From positions 62,001 to 126,000 of the forward strand of contig NZ_CCEJ010000003.1 in the NCBI RefSeq assembly GCF_000750955.1: 64,000 bases of DNA, in the 5' to 3' direction. The translations under genes were made by a program, and so were the position numbers. The notes beneath the pieces were generated by a model, which saw only the letters and a list, made by a program, of their open reading frames with translations, had not been told where the DNA came from and searched no databases. Below, piece after piece: positions 1 to 8,722 of the stretch. This DNA comes from Criblamydia sequanensis CRIB-18 (GTDB lineage Bacteria; Chlamydiota; Chlamydiia; Chlamydiales; Criblamydiaceae). Every line of letters starts with the position of its first letter. Positions within the stretch are counted from its first letter, which is position 1.

Positions 1-257
1 TAGATGGGGCTAAAGAAGTAAAAATTCATGGAGAAATGATTCCCATTCGAGCTCGAGTAGAATACGTGGATAGTTTATCAAGTCATGCGGATTATGAAGA
101 AATCTTAGGCTGGTTAAAAAAATTTGTAAAAGCCCCAAAGCTTGTTTTTTTAACCCATGGCGATATTGAATCAGCGCTTGCTTTAAAGGCAAGAATTGAA
201 GACGCCTTTGGATGGAATGTAGTTATTCCTAAACATTTACAGGAATTCACTATTTAA
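1..257 (+). CDS. MBL-fold metallo-hydrolase with RNA-specificity (RMMBL-type) C-terminus, 5' truncated
   Basis: Only the last 84 residues are inside the window; the reading frame is open from base 3. The visible tail carries the SSHADYEEIL and FLTHGD motifs that mark the C-terminal RMMBL segment of beta-CASP metallo-beta-lactamase proteins of the CPSF/Ysh1-like group. In that family the histidine of SSHAD completes the di-zinc active site, and members act as RNA endo- or exonucleases. The catalytic N-terminal HxHxDH motif lies outside the window, so activity cannot be judged. The stop is followed after 3 bp by the next gene, so the two probably share a transcript. Confidence 0.8.
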   Translation, partial: DGAKEVKIHGEMIPIRARVEYVDSLSSHADYEEILGWLKKFVKAPKLVFLTHGDIESALALKARIEDAFGWNVVIPKHLQEFTI

Positions 258-260
258 GAT

Positions 261-815
261 ATGAAATATTATTTTCTTTTTTTGATGCTTGCCTTGCTCC
301 AAGGGGAAGCGTTTTCAAGGCCAAGCCAAGTGATGATCATAAGACATGCCGAGAAGCCCCAGCATGGAACTCATCTTAACTTAAAAGGGCAGGAAAGAGC
401 AGCTTGTCTAGCGCCCTTTTTTATTGGAACTGAGAAGCTGAATCGTAGCGGTATGCCGGTTGCAATTTATGCAAGAGCTGCCACTAAAGAAACCCCTTCA
501 TTACGTCCAATTGAAACGGTAGCTCCGCTTGCAAAAAGCCTTGGAATTTCCATTCTTAGCGGATATGGAGGCAAAGACTTGGTGCCAATGACAAGAGAAA
601 TCCTCTCTAACCCTGACTATGAAAATAAATTGGTTCTCATATGTTGGGACCATCATGGAATTCCTGCGATTGCAAGACTTTTAGGGGCGAATCAAGCTCC
701 TGAAAAGTGGTATAAATCGGTCTTTGACCGGGTTTGGATTTTAACTTTTAAAGGCCATGAAGTCGAGTTTGAAGATATGCCGGAGCGTTTGCTTTTTGGA
801 GATTCTGAGGAGTAA
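261..815 (+). CDS. Exported histidine phosphatase superfamily protein
   Basis: This 184-residue protein begins with a hydrophobic signal peptide (about residues 3-18, ending near AFS). It then shows the phosphohistidine motif RHAEK, with the catalytic His at about 29. A second conserved histidine pair sits in WDHHG (about 129-133), as in phosphoglycerate-mutase-like (branch 2) phosphatases. The family hydrolyses phosphomonoesters through a phosphohistidine intermediate. The signal peptide suggests a periplasmic location; the substrate cannot be told. It starts 3 bp after the preceding nuclease-like gene. A 62-codon reading frame across its end (757-945) has no independent support. Confidence 0.8.
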   Translation: MKYYFLFLMLALLQGEAFSRPSQVMIIRHAEKPQHGTHLNLKGQERAACLAPFFIGTEKLNRSGMPVAIYARAATKETPSLRPIETVAPLAKSLGISILSGYGGKDLVPMTREILSNPDYENKLVLICWDHHGIPAIARLLGANQAPEKWYKSVFDRVWILTFKGHEVEFEDMPERLLFGDSEE

Positions 816-1198
816 GCCAATTCTTTCTTTAGTTTCTCAAAAGAAGTTATGCTTTCTGATTTTATCTCCTCAATGCAAATTTCAGGAAATAGGTCTTAGC
901 CGTTATTGGTCTTGTAAGAGCCATGTTCGGATGATTTTTTTATGATTCTCTTTTCTTTGTTATTCATTCTTGAGAACACAAATGTATAACAAATTGGTTA
1001 AGATTTACTAATAACAGGTCCTCTGCTATCTTGTTTTTTCTGTTATTTTAGCATCCATTCGTCCAATAGAATGGCAAACTAAAATAGCCGCCCTGACTTA
1101 AACTACTTTAGAAAATGTGCTTGATTGATGAAAAGCTCTCTTGATCTCTTATCCTAAATGGAATGATCGTTAATTAATAATTGTAAAAGGAATATTGT
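816..1198. other. Intergenic region, 383 bp
   Basis: I see no convincing gene, RNA or strong hairpin. The only frame crossing it is a short continuation over the end of the phosphatase gene, without a ribosome binding site. A ribosome binding site (AAAAGG, about 1185-1190) for the next gene lies at the right end. Confidence 0.5.
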
Positions 1199-1585
1199 AT
1201 GTTTTTAGATTTTTCTGTGCCCTGGCAAAAAACGCCCTATATTGATCGAGTAGAAATAGGATTTTTCCAAATTTCAAAAATTCCGGAACGAATCGTTACA
1301 ATTATTGTAAATTTAGCTAAAGCCTTCTTTAATGGCTTAATAGCTCTTCTTGCATGCGGTCAATCTAGAATGTTTAATATTCAATTTGTTGATTCGGCCC
1401 TGTCTTCAATTTATGAGGCAGGCAGTATTCTATTAACGCCGCTTAATCTATTTATCCCTTTAAAAACTCTTAACTTACAATGCACTTGGCAAAACAACGT
1501 TCACCAATTGCGCAAAAATGCTAGTGCAATGATGGCAAGAAACCTATTAGATGCAAATAAAATGGAAATTGCCATAGAACTTTAA
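1199..1585 (+). CDS. Small orphan protein, tandem paralogue A
   Basis: This 128-residue protein matches no family I recognise. It aligns along most of its length with the next gene: both share a PY-x-x-R-V start, an I-S-x-[IV]-PER segment, and a hydrophobic run of about 20 residues (here roughly 35-55, IIVNLAKAFFNGLIALLA). A weaker hydrophobic stretch follows around 75-92. The layout suggests a small membrane-associated protein. The ATG is preceded by AAAAGG at a suitable distance. A rho-independent terminator directly follows, so it is probably transcribed separately from its paralogue. Function unknown; a tandem duplication within a lineage-specific family is the best reading. Confidence 0.6.
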   Translation: MFLDFSVPWQKTPYIDRVEIGFFQISKIPERIVTIIVNLAKAFFNGLIALLACGQSRMFNIQFVDSALSSIYEAGSILLTPLNLFIPLKTLNLQCTWQNNVHQLRKNASAMMARNLLDANKMEIAIEL

Positions 1586-1609
1586 ACCAAGCTTATTATC
1601 AAAATCAAT

Positions 1610-1644
1610 ACCGTATAATCAAACGTTGATGATACGGTTTTTTT
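1610..1644 (+). terminator. Rho-independent terminator after paralogue A
   Basis: An ACCGTAT/ATACGGT stem, extended by an inner ATCAA/TTGAT pairing, is followed directly by a run of seven T (1638-1644). Confidence 0.8.
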
Positions 1645-1673
1645 CTTAAGTTACGTTTGCAAAAGGTTATTTG

Positions 1674-2075
1674 ATGTTTGCTTGTGATTTTATCCCTTTT
1701 AGTGAGGCTCCATATGGGACCAGGGTTCAATTCGGGGTTCAGTTAATAAGCGAAGTTCCGGAGCGCTTGATTATGACCATCGTCAATTTTGTAAAGACGA
1801 TTTTTTACGCCCTATTAACCGCTTTTACTTCAAGGCAAGCGTTAGGGTTTAGGTACCAATTGGATGGATGCTGGACTCGAACGATTAATGCCGGAGGGTC
1901 TTTTTGCTTTGGCCTATTAGCTTTTTTTGCCCCATACCATTCATACAAATGGTGTACTGATCTCCATTACTGGACGGCAGAAAAATTAGCTGAGCGAATT
2001 TTGCCTTACAGCACCGGAAATAAATCTAACTTTGATCAGATTTATACCATGGCCACGAGGGAAGTGATTAATTAA
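1674..2075 (+). CDS. Small orphan protein, tandem paralogue B
   Basis: 133 residues from the ATG at 1674. That start is preferred over the in-frame TTG at 1671 because AAGG lies 7 bp upstream of it. It aligns with the preceding gene: PYGTRVQFG matches PYIDRVEIG, SEVPERL matches SKIPERI, and IVNFVKTIFYALLTA matches IVNLAKAFFNGLIAL. A second hydrophobic stretch (GGSFCFGLLAFFAP, about 82-95) precedes a polar tail. No catalytic motif is visible. The pair looks like a lineage-specific membrane-protein family expanded by tandem duplication, and I cannot assign a function. Confidence 0.6.
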   Translation: MFACDFIPFSEAPYGTRVQFGVQLISEVPERLIMTIVNFVKTIFYALLTAFTSRQALGFRYQLDGCWTRTINAGGSFCFGLLAFFAPYHSYKWCTDLHYWTAEKLAERILPYSTGNKSNFDQIYTMATREVIN

Positions 2076-2230
2076 TCAGCAGGTTGATAAACCTCTTATT
2101 TAACGTTATCTAAACTGACTAATTTTATAGAAAAGAAGATTTCTTAATGAATTTGTTTGCCTTAAAATAATAAATATATAAAATATATCTAATTTTTATG
2201 TTCTTCAATGAAATAAAGGAGATTGATCAG

Positions 2231-2249
2231 AGCCGAATCGGCTTTTTTT
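2231..2249 (+). terminator. Short rho-independent terminator
   Basis: AGCCG-AAT-CGGCT is followed by seven T. The stem is only 5 bp but GC-rich. It probably ends transcription from paralogue B, about 155 bp after its stop. Confidence 0.55.
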
Positions 2250-2342
2250 CCCTAGGAACTTAGGTGAATTTTGGGGGTAATAAGGCTAAAAAACTCGAGA
2301 TTAATAAAAGTTGCTTTAGAAAGTTTATTTTAAAATAATAAA

Positions 2343-2372
2343 TTGACTTTTTAAGTGTGTGTTTGTTATAAT
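2343..2372 (+). promoter_or_regulatory. Sigma70-type promoter for the MATE gene
   Basis: TTGACT (2343-2348), an 18-bp spacer and TATAAT (2367-2372), ending 32 bp before the ATG at 2405. It is the best -35/-10 pair I found in the window. Confidence 0.65.
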
Positions 2373-2404
2373 TTTTCTTTTAAAATCATAAATTATTCGG
2401 GGCA

Positions 2405-3826
2405 ATGGCACATTCATACCAACTAACTAAGCATCCGGTCGGCACCAAACGAGAATTCTGGGCTCTTGCCTGGCCTCTCATGATTGGTCTAATTTCGTCT
2501 ACATTCATGATTTTTGTAGACCGCCTCTTCTTATCTCAACATCATCCCATGGCCTTAAATGCAGCGGCCAGCAGCTCCGTTGCTTATTATGTTTTTTTAA
2601 CAGTGCCCATGGGGATTGCTGCGATCTCGGAAGTATTGGTCGGCAGGCTAAACGGGGAGAAAAATTTCTCTGAAGTTGGATCCGCAAGCTGGCAAATGGT
2701 TCTCTTTTGTTTGTTTCTAACTCCATTTTTCCTTCTCGCAGCTTTTTTTGCGCCCCCTTTATTATTTTGGGGAAGCGATAATATTTTCCTTGAAACGGCC
2801 TATTTTGAAACCTTAATGTTTTTTGGTTCCATTCAATGCATGGCGATTGCCTTAAACGGCTTTTTTATCGGGATTGGAAAAGTCAGGATTGTCACAATTG
2901 CAGCCCTTGTCGGAAACCTCTTTAACATCTCCTTTGATTGGCTTTTAATAGAAGGCCACTGGCACTTTCCGGCGCTTGGAATTAAGGGCGCTGCCATTGC
3001 AACCGGTATTGCTCAAGTCATTCAGCTTATCATTTTATTTATTTGCTACTGGTCGTCAAAGAACCGTCACTTTTATAGAACCGGAAAGTTGAAGTTTAAT
3101 TTATCCTATTTCCTGGAGGGCTTACGTATTGGCGGTCCATCCGGTTTTGGCAATGCCTTAGAAATCACTGCCCACTTTATATTCTTTAGGATTGTTAATA
3201 TGACAGGCGTTAAGGAAATGACGCTTGTCGCGATGGTTCAAAGTTTTTACCTTCTCTCCTCTTTTGTTGTCGAGGCTCAATCCAAATCGGCAAGCGCGAT
3301 TATTTCGAATTTGCTAGGAGCGAGACGGTTTGGACCCATCCCCAAGGTTTTAAAAAGTGCCTTTACCATCCACTTTTTCTTCTTCTTTTGCTTTGCTATA
3401 AGCACCATCCTCTTCCAAGATGGTTTTTTGAACATCTTCATGAGCGAACATGCCGAGTTTTTAGTTGATGATGCTTTTAAGCAGCAGTTTTTTATCTCTC
3501 TTCTGTTAATGTCTCTCTTTTTCTTGTTTGACGGGCTTTCTTGGATATTGCTTGGGTTTATTACGGCAGCCGGAGATACAAAATTTGTCTTCTATACAAG
3601 CTTATTTGTTCCTTGGATCGCTTATGTTTTACCGGCCTATTGGCTTGTTGGCGTTCATAAGCAGGGAGCAAGCGTTGCTTGGGCGATTATCGTCTTTATG
3701 AGTATGACAAACTTTATGCTTTATTTCTGGCGCTATAACTCAGGGAAATGGGCCTTGCGCTTTGCAAGCAGTAATTCGAGCGAGCAAATAGCCGCCGCAA
3801 ACGAGCAGATTGCAGCCGCAAGCTAA
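2405..3826 (+). CDS. MATE family multidrug/toxin efflux transporter
   Basis: 473 residues with about 12 hydrophobic helices, matching MATE exporters in length and arrangement. The N-terminal half has the typical FVDRLFLSQ segment (FVDxxfLg-type) and VPMGIA. A GNLFNISFDWLLIEG loop near 180 is close to the conserved NxxLDxxLI region of the family. MATE proteins export organic cations or drugs using a Na+ or H+ gradient. A consensus-like promoter lies just upstream. The C-terminus ends in two copies of an EQIAAA unit, a small repeat outside the conserved core. Substrate unknown. Confidence 0.9.
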   Translation: MAHSYQLTKHPVGTKREFWALAWPLMIGLISSTFMIFVDRLFLSQHHPMALNAAASSSVAYYVFLTVPMGIAAISEVLVGRLNGEKNFSEVGSASWQMVLFCLFLTPFFLLAAFFAPPLLFWGSDNIFLETAYFETLMFFGSIQCMAIALNGFFIGIGKVRIVTIAALVGNLFNISFDWLLIEGHWHFPALGIKGAAIATGIAQVIQLIILFICYWSSKNRHFYRTGKLKFNLSYFLEGLRIGGPSGFGNALEITAHFIFFRIVNMTGVKEMTLVAMVQSFYLLSSFVVEAQSKSASAIISNLLGARRFGPIPKVLKSAFTIHFFFFFCFAISTILFQDGFLNIFMSEHAEFLVDDAFKQQFFISLLLMSLFFLFDGLSWILLGFITAAGDTKFVFYTSLFVPWIAYVLPAYWLVGVHKQGASVAWAIIVFMSMTNFMLYFWRYNSGKWALRFASSNSSEQIAAANEQIAAAS

Positions 3827-3964
3827 AAGGGCTCAAAAAAACAATTGCAGGTAAAGATTTTATTTGACTTAGAGTTTTTATTTAGCTAGGTTCAAAGAAA
3901 ATTGACAATCGGAGACCTTCTGATGTCTACATTCATAAATTTTCTTTGAAAGGGGACTTATCTC

Positions 3965-4111
3965 ATGATTACTCGAAATATTGGAATGCTTTTACTTGCC
4001 ATCTATCTTATTTTGCTCGGGATCGTTCAATTAGCAGGGATAGCCATTCCAGGAATCGTGCTTGGACTTCTAGCGCTTATCGCAGGGATTTTCATTCTCC
4101 TTGGAAAATAA
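3965..4111 (+). CDS. 48-residue two-helix membrane protein
   Basis: The ATG at 3965 has a strong ribosome binding site (GAAAGGGG, 9 bp upstream), and the frame ends at TAA 4109-4111. The product has two hydrophobic helices separated by a short turn (VQLAGIAIPG), with a basic start (MITR) and end (GK). A strong bidirectional terminator follows at once. Ribosome binding site, termination signal and clean two-helix composition together support a real small gene. Small inner-membrane proteins of this type are widespread; I cannot assign a function. Confidence 0.65.
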   Translation: MITRNIGMLLLAIYLILLGIVQLAGIAIPGIVLGLLALIAGIFILLGK

Positions 4112-4123
4112 GTTTTAGGTTTT

Positions 4124-4154
4124 AAAAAGGCCTCCCCTCTAGGGAGGCCCTTTT
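4124..4154. terminator. Bidirectional rho-independent terminator
   Basis: GGCCTCCC (4129-4136) pairs with GGGAGGCC (4142-4149). A-run on the left and T-run on the right let it serve both the small + strand gene and the convergent acetyltransferase gene. Confidence 0.8.
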
Positions 4155-4158
4155 CAAT

Positions 4159-4929
4159 TCATAGAGACTTAAGATAAAGATTATAATAGAGAGACGGCTC
4201 AAAGCCTATTCGTCTATATAAAGGCTCTGCAAGAGGCATTGAAGTTAAAATCGAAGCGTCTAAGCCTTCTTTTATTCCCAGATCAAATAAATAGTGTAAG
4301 ATCGATTCAGCCATTCCCTTCCCTCGAAAAGCCTCTAAAGTCGCAATGTTATAAATATTTGCCTTCTGATTTTCTATGATTAATGTTCCTGTAGCTACAG
4401 GCGTTTCATTTTCTATGCCAATCACATTGATGACAGAGTCTTTATTATGCAAAAGATTTCCATAAGCTTCAGGAAAGGGAATGCTAAAAACTTCTGTGAC
4501 AACATGGTTCCAGGCCTCTTGGTCTTTTTTTTCTTTCGCAATAAGAATCTTAAAGTTGCTAGAAGGGGGAGTTTGAGGTTTTTTATAATGAGCAAAGCTT
4601 AAGGCCATTCCGGCAATTTTCCCCAAAAGCATAAACCCGTGATTTTGTAAGGCATTCGATAAGTCTTCCGTTTCAAGATTTGATTCCGACCAAAAGCAAA
4701 AAGGAAGTTTTTGTCGACCGTAATGCTCGATGACTTTAGAAAGAAAAGGTTCTATTTCATTAGGTTTTGGCATTCCGTAAATGATTCCGTTGAGAAGGGG
4801 ATGGGGAAGCCCGGTTTCTGAGTATAGGCAGTCGCCAAAAGAGTGGATGGGAAGATTTGCTTTCTTATATAAACAGAGATTACTTTCGAGGACATAATTG
4901 ATTAAGGAGGTTTCGGATAGATTTTGCAT
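4159..4929 (-). CDS. GNAT family N-acetyltransferase
   Basis: 256 residues. The C-terminal half (about 125-250) is a GNAT domain: the acetyl-CoA pyrophosphate-binding loop appears as FRGKGMA (about 201-206) after the strand NIYNIATLE, and the family's closing PLYRRIGFEP segment is present. GNAT enzymes transfer an acetyl group from acetyl-CoA to an amine. The N-terminal half has no clear motif and may be a diverged second GNAT-like domain, as in tandem-GNAT proteins. The ATG has AAAGGT upstream. Substrate cannot be inferred. Confidence 0.8.
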   Translation of the reverse strand: MQNLSETSLINYVLESNLCLYKKANLPIHSFGDCLYSETGLPHPLLNGIIYGMPKPNEIEPFLSKVIEHYGRQKLPFCFWSESNLETEDLSNALQNHGFMLLGKIAGMALSFAHYKKPQTPPSSNFKILIAKEKKDQEAWNHVVTEVFSIPFPEAYGNLLHNKDSVINVIGIENETPVATGTLIIENQKANIYNIATLEAFRGKGMAESILHYLFDLGIKEGLDASILTSMPLAEPLYRRIGFEPSLYYNLYLKSL

Positions 4930-4974
4930 AAGAGACCTTTAAGTTTTAAGATAGGCTTCCTAGTCTAGCAAAAC

Positions 4975-5010
4975 GAAAAAAAATAATAATACCGTAAAAA
5001 ATACGGTTTT
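4975..5010 (-). terminator. Terminator of the LuxR-type gene
   Basis: Read on the minus strand, ACCGTA and TACGGT pair around a T-rich loop just after the LuxR stop; a T-rich tail follows. Confidence 0.6.
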
Positions 5011-5013
5011 TCA

Positions 5014-5829
5014 TCAAAATAAACCGAGATCTGAGAAAAGAAGGGCTTTTTGAGTAAGCGTAGATTTTGAAAAGCAATCCAATTTATCTTTAGCGCTTTC
5101 TAGATAAGCCTCTACAGTTCTCCTTGAAAGGTCTAGGGAAATCCCTATTTCCTTAGCTGTTTTATTAAGAAGTAATAACCGAAGGCATTCAACTTCTCTT
5201 TTAGATAAAGATGAAAAGGAAAGAAGCTCTCTTTCATAGCCAATTTTTTTTAAAAAATCCTTATTTTGAAGATCTTTGATTGAAAGGACTTCATTATCAA
5301 AATTGGAATTTAAATAGCTTAGAAATATGGGGTCTAGTTTCATTTTTTTTAGAATTCCGGCCATTTCTTTTTTAAAAAAATGACAGAATCGCTTTAAAAC
5401 TCCTGCATTTTTGACATAGAGATTAAAGACTTCTTCTTTTGTAAAAGCTCCGACGAATCCAAAGAAATCAACGCCGTCAGTTTGTTTATCTATATAGATA
5501 AAGCCGGGTTCGGTGTTAAAAAAATCCGCATACTCTTGATCTAGAAGATACCTTGTCGAGCCCGGAAAAAACTCGCTCATTGGGAAAAAACCGGATTTAA
5601 AAAAGCGGGGGTGTCTTAAAAAAGGATCGAGTTTGAAAAGTTCGTTTTGAACGTAGTGCGCGGCAAAATCGGGGCGGTCCAGTAAAACAGAGTAATGACC
5701 GTTTTGCTGTACATGATGATAGGTAAAGTAGGTGACACCAAAATGATGCCGAAGGGGTTCAGTCGTTTTTCTTATAAGGTCTTGATATTTCTCAATATAT
5801 AGCGAAACTGTTTCTTCCCAAGACAACAT
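5014..5829 (-). CDS. LuxR-type transcriptional regulator
   Basis: 271 residues from the ATG at 5829; an upstream in-frame TTG (5841) has no ribosome binding site. The C-terminus carries a LuxR/FixJ helix-turn-helix: LSKREVECLRLLL, AKEIG and SRRTVEAYL match the four-helix DNA-binding domain. The N-terminal ~190 residues resemble a sensor domain of about autoinducer-binding size, but I do not see enough conserved residues to name a ligand, and no LuxI homologue is nearby. It stands alone with its own terminator. It is one of the few transcription factors in the window. Confidence 0.8.
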   Translation of the reverse strand: MLSWEETVSLYIEKYQDLIRKTTEPLRHHFGVTYFTYHHVQQNGHYSVLLDRPDFAAHYVQNELFKLDPFLRHPRFFKSGFFPMSEFFPGSTRYLLDQEYADFFNTEPGFIYIDKQTDGVDFFGFVGAFTKEEVFNLYVKNAGVLKRFCHFFKKEMAGILKKMKLDPIFLSYLNSNFDNEVLSIKDLQNKDFLKKIGYERELLSFSSLSKREVECLRLLLLNKTAKEIGISLDLSRRTVEAYLESAKDKLDCFSKSTLTQKALLFSDLGLF

Positions 5830-5885
5830 AAAATTACCCAAAAAAGAAAAAACATATCTTTTTTGGGTAATAAAAAGCGATTAGT

Positions 5886-6050
5886 TTAACCCCGTACCAT
5901 TAAGCCCCGGATTAAAGCCACAAGGAAAAGAACTAAGAATACAAAAAATAAAATTTTTGCAATGTCAACAGCCGCTCCTGCGATGCCGCCAAAACCTAAC
6001 ACCGCCGCAATTATTGCGATGACTAGAAAAATAAGGGCCCAATTTAGCAT
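5886..6050 (-). CDS. DUF1328 (YtjA family) small membrane protein
   Basis: 54 residues starting MLNWALIFL, with two hydrophobic helices around a glycine-rich turn ([13 protein letters not shown]), ending IRGLMVRG. This is the standard size and pattern of the DUF1328/YtjA family, small inner-membrane proteins of unknown function. A GAGG ribosome binding site precedes the ATG. It sits between the LuxR-type gene and uup on the same strand. Confidence 0.85.
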   Translation of the reverse strand: MLNWALIFLVIAIIAAVLGFGGIAGAAVDIAKILFFVFLVLFLVALIRGLMVRG

Positions 6051-6127
6051 AAAATTAACCTCGTTAAATTCTTTGACTTTCTTCTAAACGACGAAAATCA
6101 TTTATGTAAACAAGAAATTTTAATTTT

Positions 6128-7930
6128 TTATGAAGCGGCTTGCTTTTTTAGTTCTAATAATTCCCATCTTTCAAAAAGCGATTCATGGTTCTTTTGAAGA
6201 TCGGCAAGCTCATTATAAAGTTGAGCCGCATCTTTTCCAAGCGAGCCATTTACTTTTTCTTGAAGAAGAGCCATTTTCTTTTCGATTGCTGCAATTTGAC
6301 CCTCAATTCCTTCAAGCTCTTTTTCTTCTTTATAGCTTAATTTTGGGAATTTTTTTAGTGAAGAAGGTTTGATTTCTTCTTTAGGTTTGATAGAAGGTTG
6401 CGAGGGTTTTGAAAAAGCTTGGGCCGCCTTTTCCCACTGGCTATAGCTTGCAAAAAGTTCAGGAGCTTTTGTCAAACCAAGCCCCAAAATTTGATTGCAT
6501 ACCCGATCCATAAGCATTCGGTCGTGCGAAATTAAAACGATGGCCCCCGGAAATTCATTCAAACTTGATTCAATCACTTCCAGAGTTTGTATGTCTAGAT
6601 CGTTAGTCGGTTCATCCAAAAACAAAATATCAGCTGGCTTCAGCATTAATTTTGCAATCAAGATACGGGCTCTTTCACCACCTGAAAGACACCTTACCGG
6701 CATTTTCAACCTTTCTTCCGGGAAGAGAAATTTTTTTGCCCAGCCATTCACATGGATAAATTGGCCTCGGTAGTTCACCATTTCATTTGCGGGAGAAAGA
6801 GCTTCCTTTAAGGAGAGATCGCCATCCACTTCATCGCGATGCTGGTCGAAATAGACGATCTGAAGATCGAGCGCTTTTTTAATCGTTCCAAGATCAGGCT
6901 CAATCATGCCTGCAAGCATTTTTAATAGAGTCGTTTTTCCCGTTCCGTTGGACCCGACGATGCCAAGTCTTGTTCCGGGTGACAAAGTGACATCGGCCTG
7001 CTCAAAAAGAGTCTTTCCTTCATAGGATTTAGATAGGTTTTTAGCCACAAGCAGCTTTCTTGTTTCTCTTTCTGATGCAGAAAATTCAATATCTACTTTT
7101 TTAACTTTAGTACGATTTTTTACATCTGCAAGCTCATCCATTAGTTGATAGGCTTTTTGAACCCGGGCTTCTGATTTAGTGGTTCGAGCTTTCGGAGATC
7201 GTCTTAGCCAATCAACTTCCTTTCTCAGTTGAGATGAAAGGCCTTTTTTTCTAGCTTCTTCCCCCTCAATATAAGCTTCTTTCCTATCTTGGTAGAGGTT
7301 TAAGTCCCCTTCGCTAACAAAGACCCCTTGAGGGTATAAATAATTTAGTTCTATGATCTTATTGGCAATCGAGTTTAAAAAGGTCCGGTCGTGGCTTACG
7401 ACAAGATAGGATAATTTCTCCTTAGACAGGAACTCTTCAAGCCAAAGGATGCCATCTAAGTCCAAGTGGTTTGTCGGTTCATCTAAAAGTAGAAGGTCGG
7501 GCTCTTGCATTAAAGCGCGAACAATATCAAAGCGTTTTTTCCATCCTCCCGATAAAAGATTGGCAAGCGTGTAAAAATCATTAAATTGCGCTTTGCCAAG
7601 AAGCTTTTTGGCTCTCGTTCTAAGAATTAAATCTTCTTCTTCAGAGCGCTTCTCTTTAATTTCAGAAACCAAGAGATCTTCAAGCGGAATAGAGGGAAAT
7701 TCAGGGAATTGGCTTGCGTAAGCCACTTTTAATTGCTGCTTTTTTGTGATATGACCCTCATCTGGATACTCAAGGTCCATCAAAATCTTAAGCAAAGTCG
7801 ATTTGCCGGCGCCATTCGGTCCAATAAGTCCAATACGATCTCCTTGAGAAATTGTAAAAGAAATATTTTTAAAAAGGGGTTGGCTCCCGTAAAACTTGGT
7901 CAATGAATGGATACTTAAAAATGTTGTCAT
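6128..7930 (-). CDS. uup: ABC-F ATPase, Uup type
   Basis: 600 residues with two ABC ATPase domains and no membrane segments. Domain 1 has Walker A GPNGAGKST (about 37-45), signature LSGGWKKR and Walker B LLLLDEPTNHLD. Domain 2 has GSNGTGKTT, LSGGERAR and ILFLDEPTNDLD. The charged linker between domains is typical of ABC-F proteins. The C-terminal ~80 residues form a coiled coil as in Uup. ABC-F proteins act on the ribosome; Uup is also linked to DNA-structure and transposon-excision phenotypes. Length and domain order are normal. Confidence 0.9.
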   Translation of the reverse strand: MTTFLSIHSLTKFYGSQPLFKNISFTISQGDRIGLIGPNGAGKSTLLKILMDLEYPDEGHITKKQQLKVAYASQFPEFPSIPLEDLLVSEIKEKRSEEEDLILRTRAKKLLGKAQFNDFYTLANLLSGGWKKRFDIVRALMQEPDLLLLDEPTNHLDLDGILWLEEFLSKEKLSYLVVSHDRTFLNSIANKIIELNYLYPQGVFVSEGDLNLYQDRKEAYIEGEEARKKGLSSQLRKEVDWLRRSPKARTTKSEARVQKAYQLMDELADVKNRTKVKKVDIEFSASERETRKLLVAKNLSKSYEGKTLFEQADVTLSPGTRLGIVGSNGTGKTTLLKMLAGMIEPDLGTIKKALDLQIVYFDQHRDEVDGDLSLKEALSPANEMVNYRGQFIHVNGWAKKFLFPEERLKMPVRCLSGGERARILIAKLMLKPADILFLDEPTNDLDIQTLEVIESSLNEFPGAIVLISHDRMLMDRVCNQILGLGLTKAPELFASYSQWEKAAQAFSKPSQPSIKPKEEIKPSSLKKFPKLSYKEEKELEGIEGQIAAIEKKMALLQEKVNGSLGKDAAQLYNELADLQKNHESLFERWELLELKKQAAS

Positions 7931-8069
7931 GAATAAAAAAAATGTGAAAAAGAAGAAAAAAGTTTATTAATAAAAATTAATTTTACACTAAAAAAAGATG
8001 TAAAGCAAATACTACTTGATAAGTTGAAAAAAAGTAAGATTTTTAAGGTAAATTCAGGAAGGAAAAGTT

Positions 8070-8567
8070 ATGCTCCCAATTTATTTAATCGGACTTGCTG
8101 TCTTCTTAGCCTTTCTTCACGGTCTTTACCTTTACTTCAAGGGAAGAAGAATTTTTCCTGAAGCCCTTTTTCTTATGTACCTTCTTTTTTGCAATGTGGG
8201 AATTATGGGTTTTCTCGCCTTTTATTCCCATACAGCTCTTAGGGATAAAACGGCTGAACTTATTGGATGGCCTGCTTCCAACCCTTTTCAATTGGAGGTG
8301 GCGGCTGCCAATCTCGCCTTTGGAGTTCTTGGGTTTCTATCCGTATGGATAAGAACTTTATCCTTTTGGTTTGCAACCCTCATCGGAAATGCTTCGTTTT
8401 TACTAGGTTGTCTTATTGTCCATTTAATCCAATATGCCAAGGGGAATTATGCCCCCTACAACATAGGACCCTTTATATGGGTCATGGATTTGTTTATTCC
8501 TCTTTTAATGATCGGAATCTTTTTCCTAACTTATAGAAAAAAAGATCAAATGGAAAAACTTTCTTAA
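8070..8567 (+). CDS. DUF6790-like integral membrane protein
   Basis: 165 residues with about five hydrophobic helices (2-22, 33-50, 78-98, 100-120, 132-155). The segment FQLEVAAANLAFGVLG fits what I remember of DUF6790 membrane proteins, an uncharacterised family. The ATG has a strong AGGAAGGAAA ribosome binding site. It is divergent from uup and separated from it by a 139-bp AT-rich spacer. Role unknown. Confidence 0.65.
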   Translation: MLPIYLIGLAVFLAFLHGLYLYFKGRRIFPEALFLMYLLFCNVGIMGFLAFYSHTALRDKTAELIGWPASNPFQLEVAAANLAFGVLGFLSVWIRTLSFWFATLIGNASFLLGCLIVHLIQYAKGNYAPYNIGPFIWVMDLFIPLLMIGIFFLTYRKKDQMEKLS

Positions 8568-8722
8568 ATTCCCTCTTAAAATTCAAATATTATGCTAAAT
8601 AAAAATTTAATTTTTTTATTTACGTCATGTTTTTACTTTAAAATTATATTTTTCTTGTAAAAATTTATTAAAAAAAATAAATTTAAAACAAAATAAACAA
8701 TGTTATTTAGATTGGTTTAATA

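Larger units (their letters stand above)
2076..2404. other. Intergenic region, 329 bp, with terminator and promoter
   Basis: Very AT-rich. It holds a short terminator-like hairpin near 2231-2249 and a near-consensus promoter at 2343-2372 that points at the MATE gene. Nothing else is recognisable. Confidence 0.55.

Noticed and set aside
757-945. 62-codon frame over the end of the histidine phosphatase
   Set aside because: No ribosome binding site, mostly overlaps or trails a real gene, composition not protein-like.
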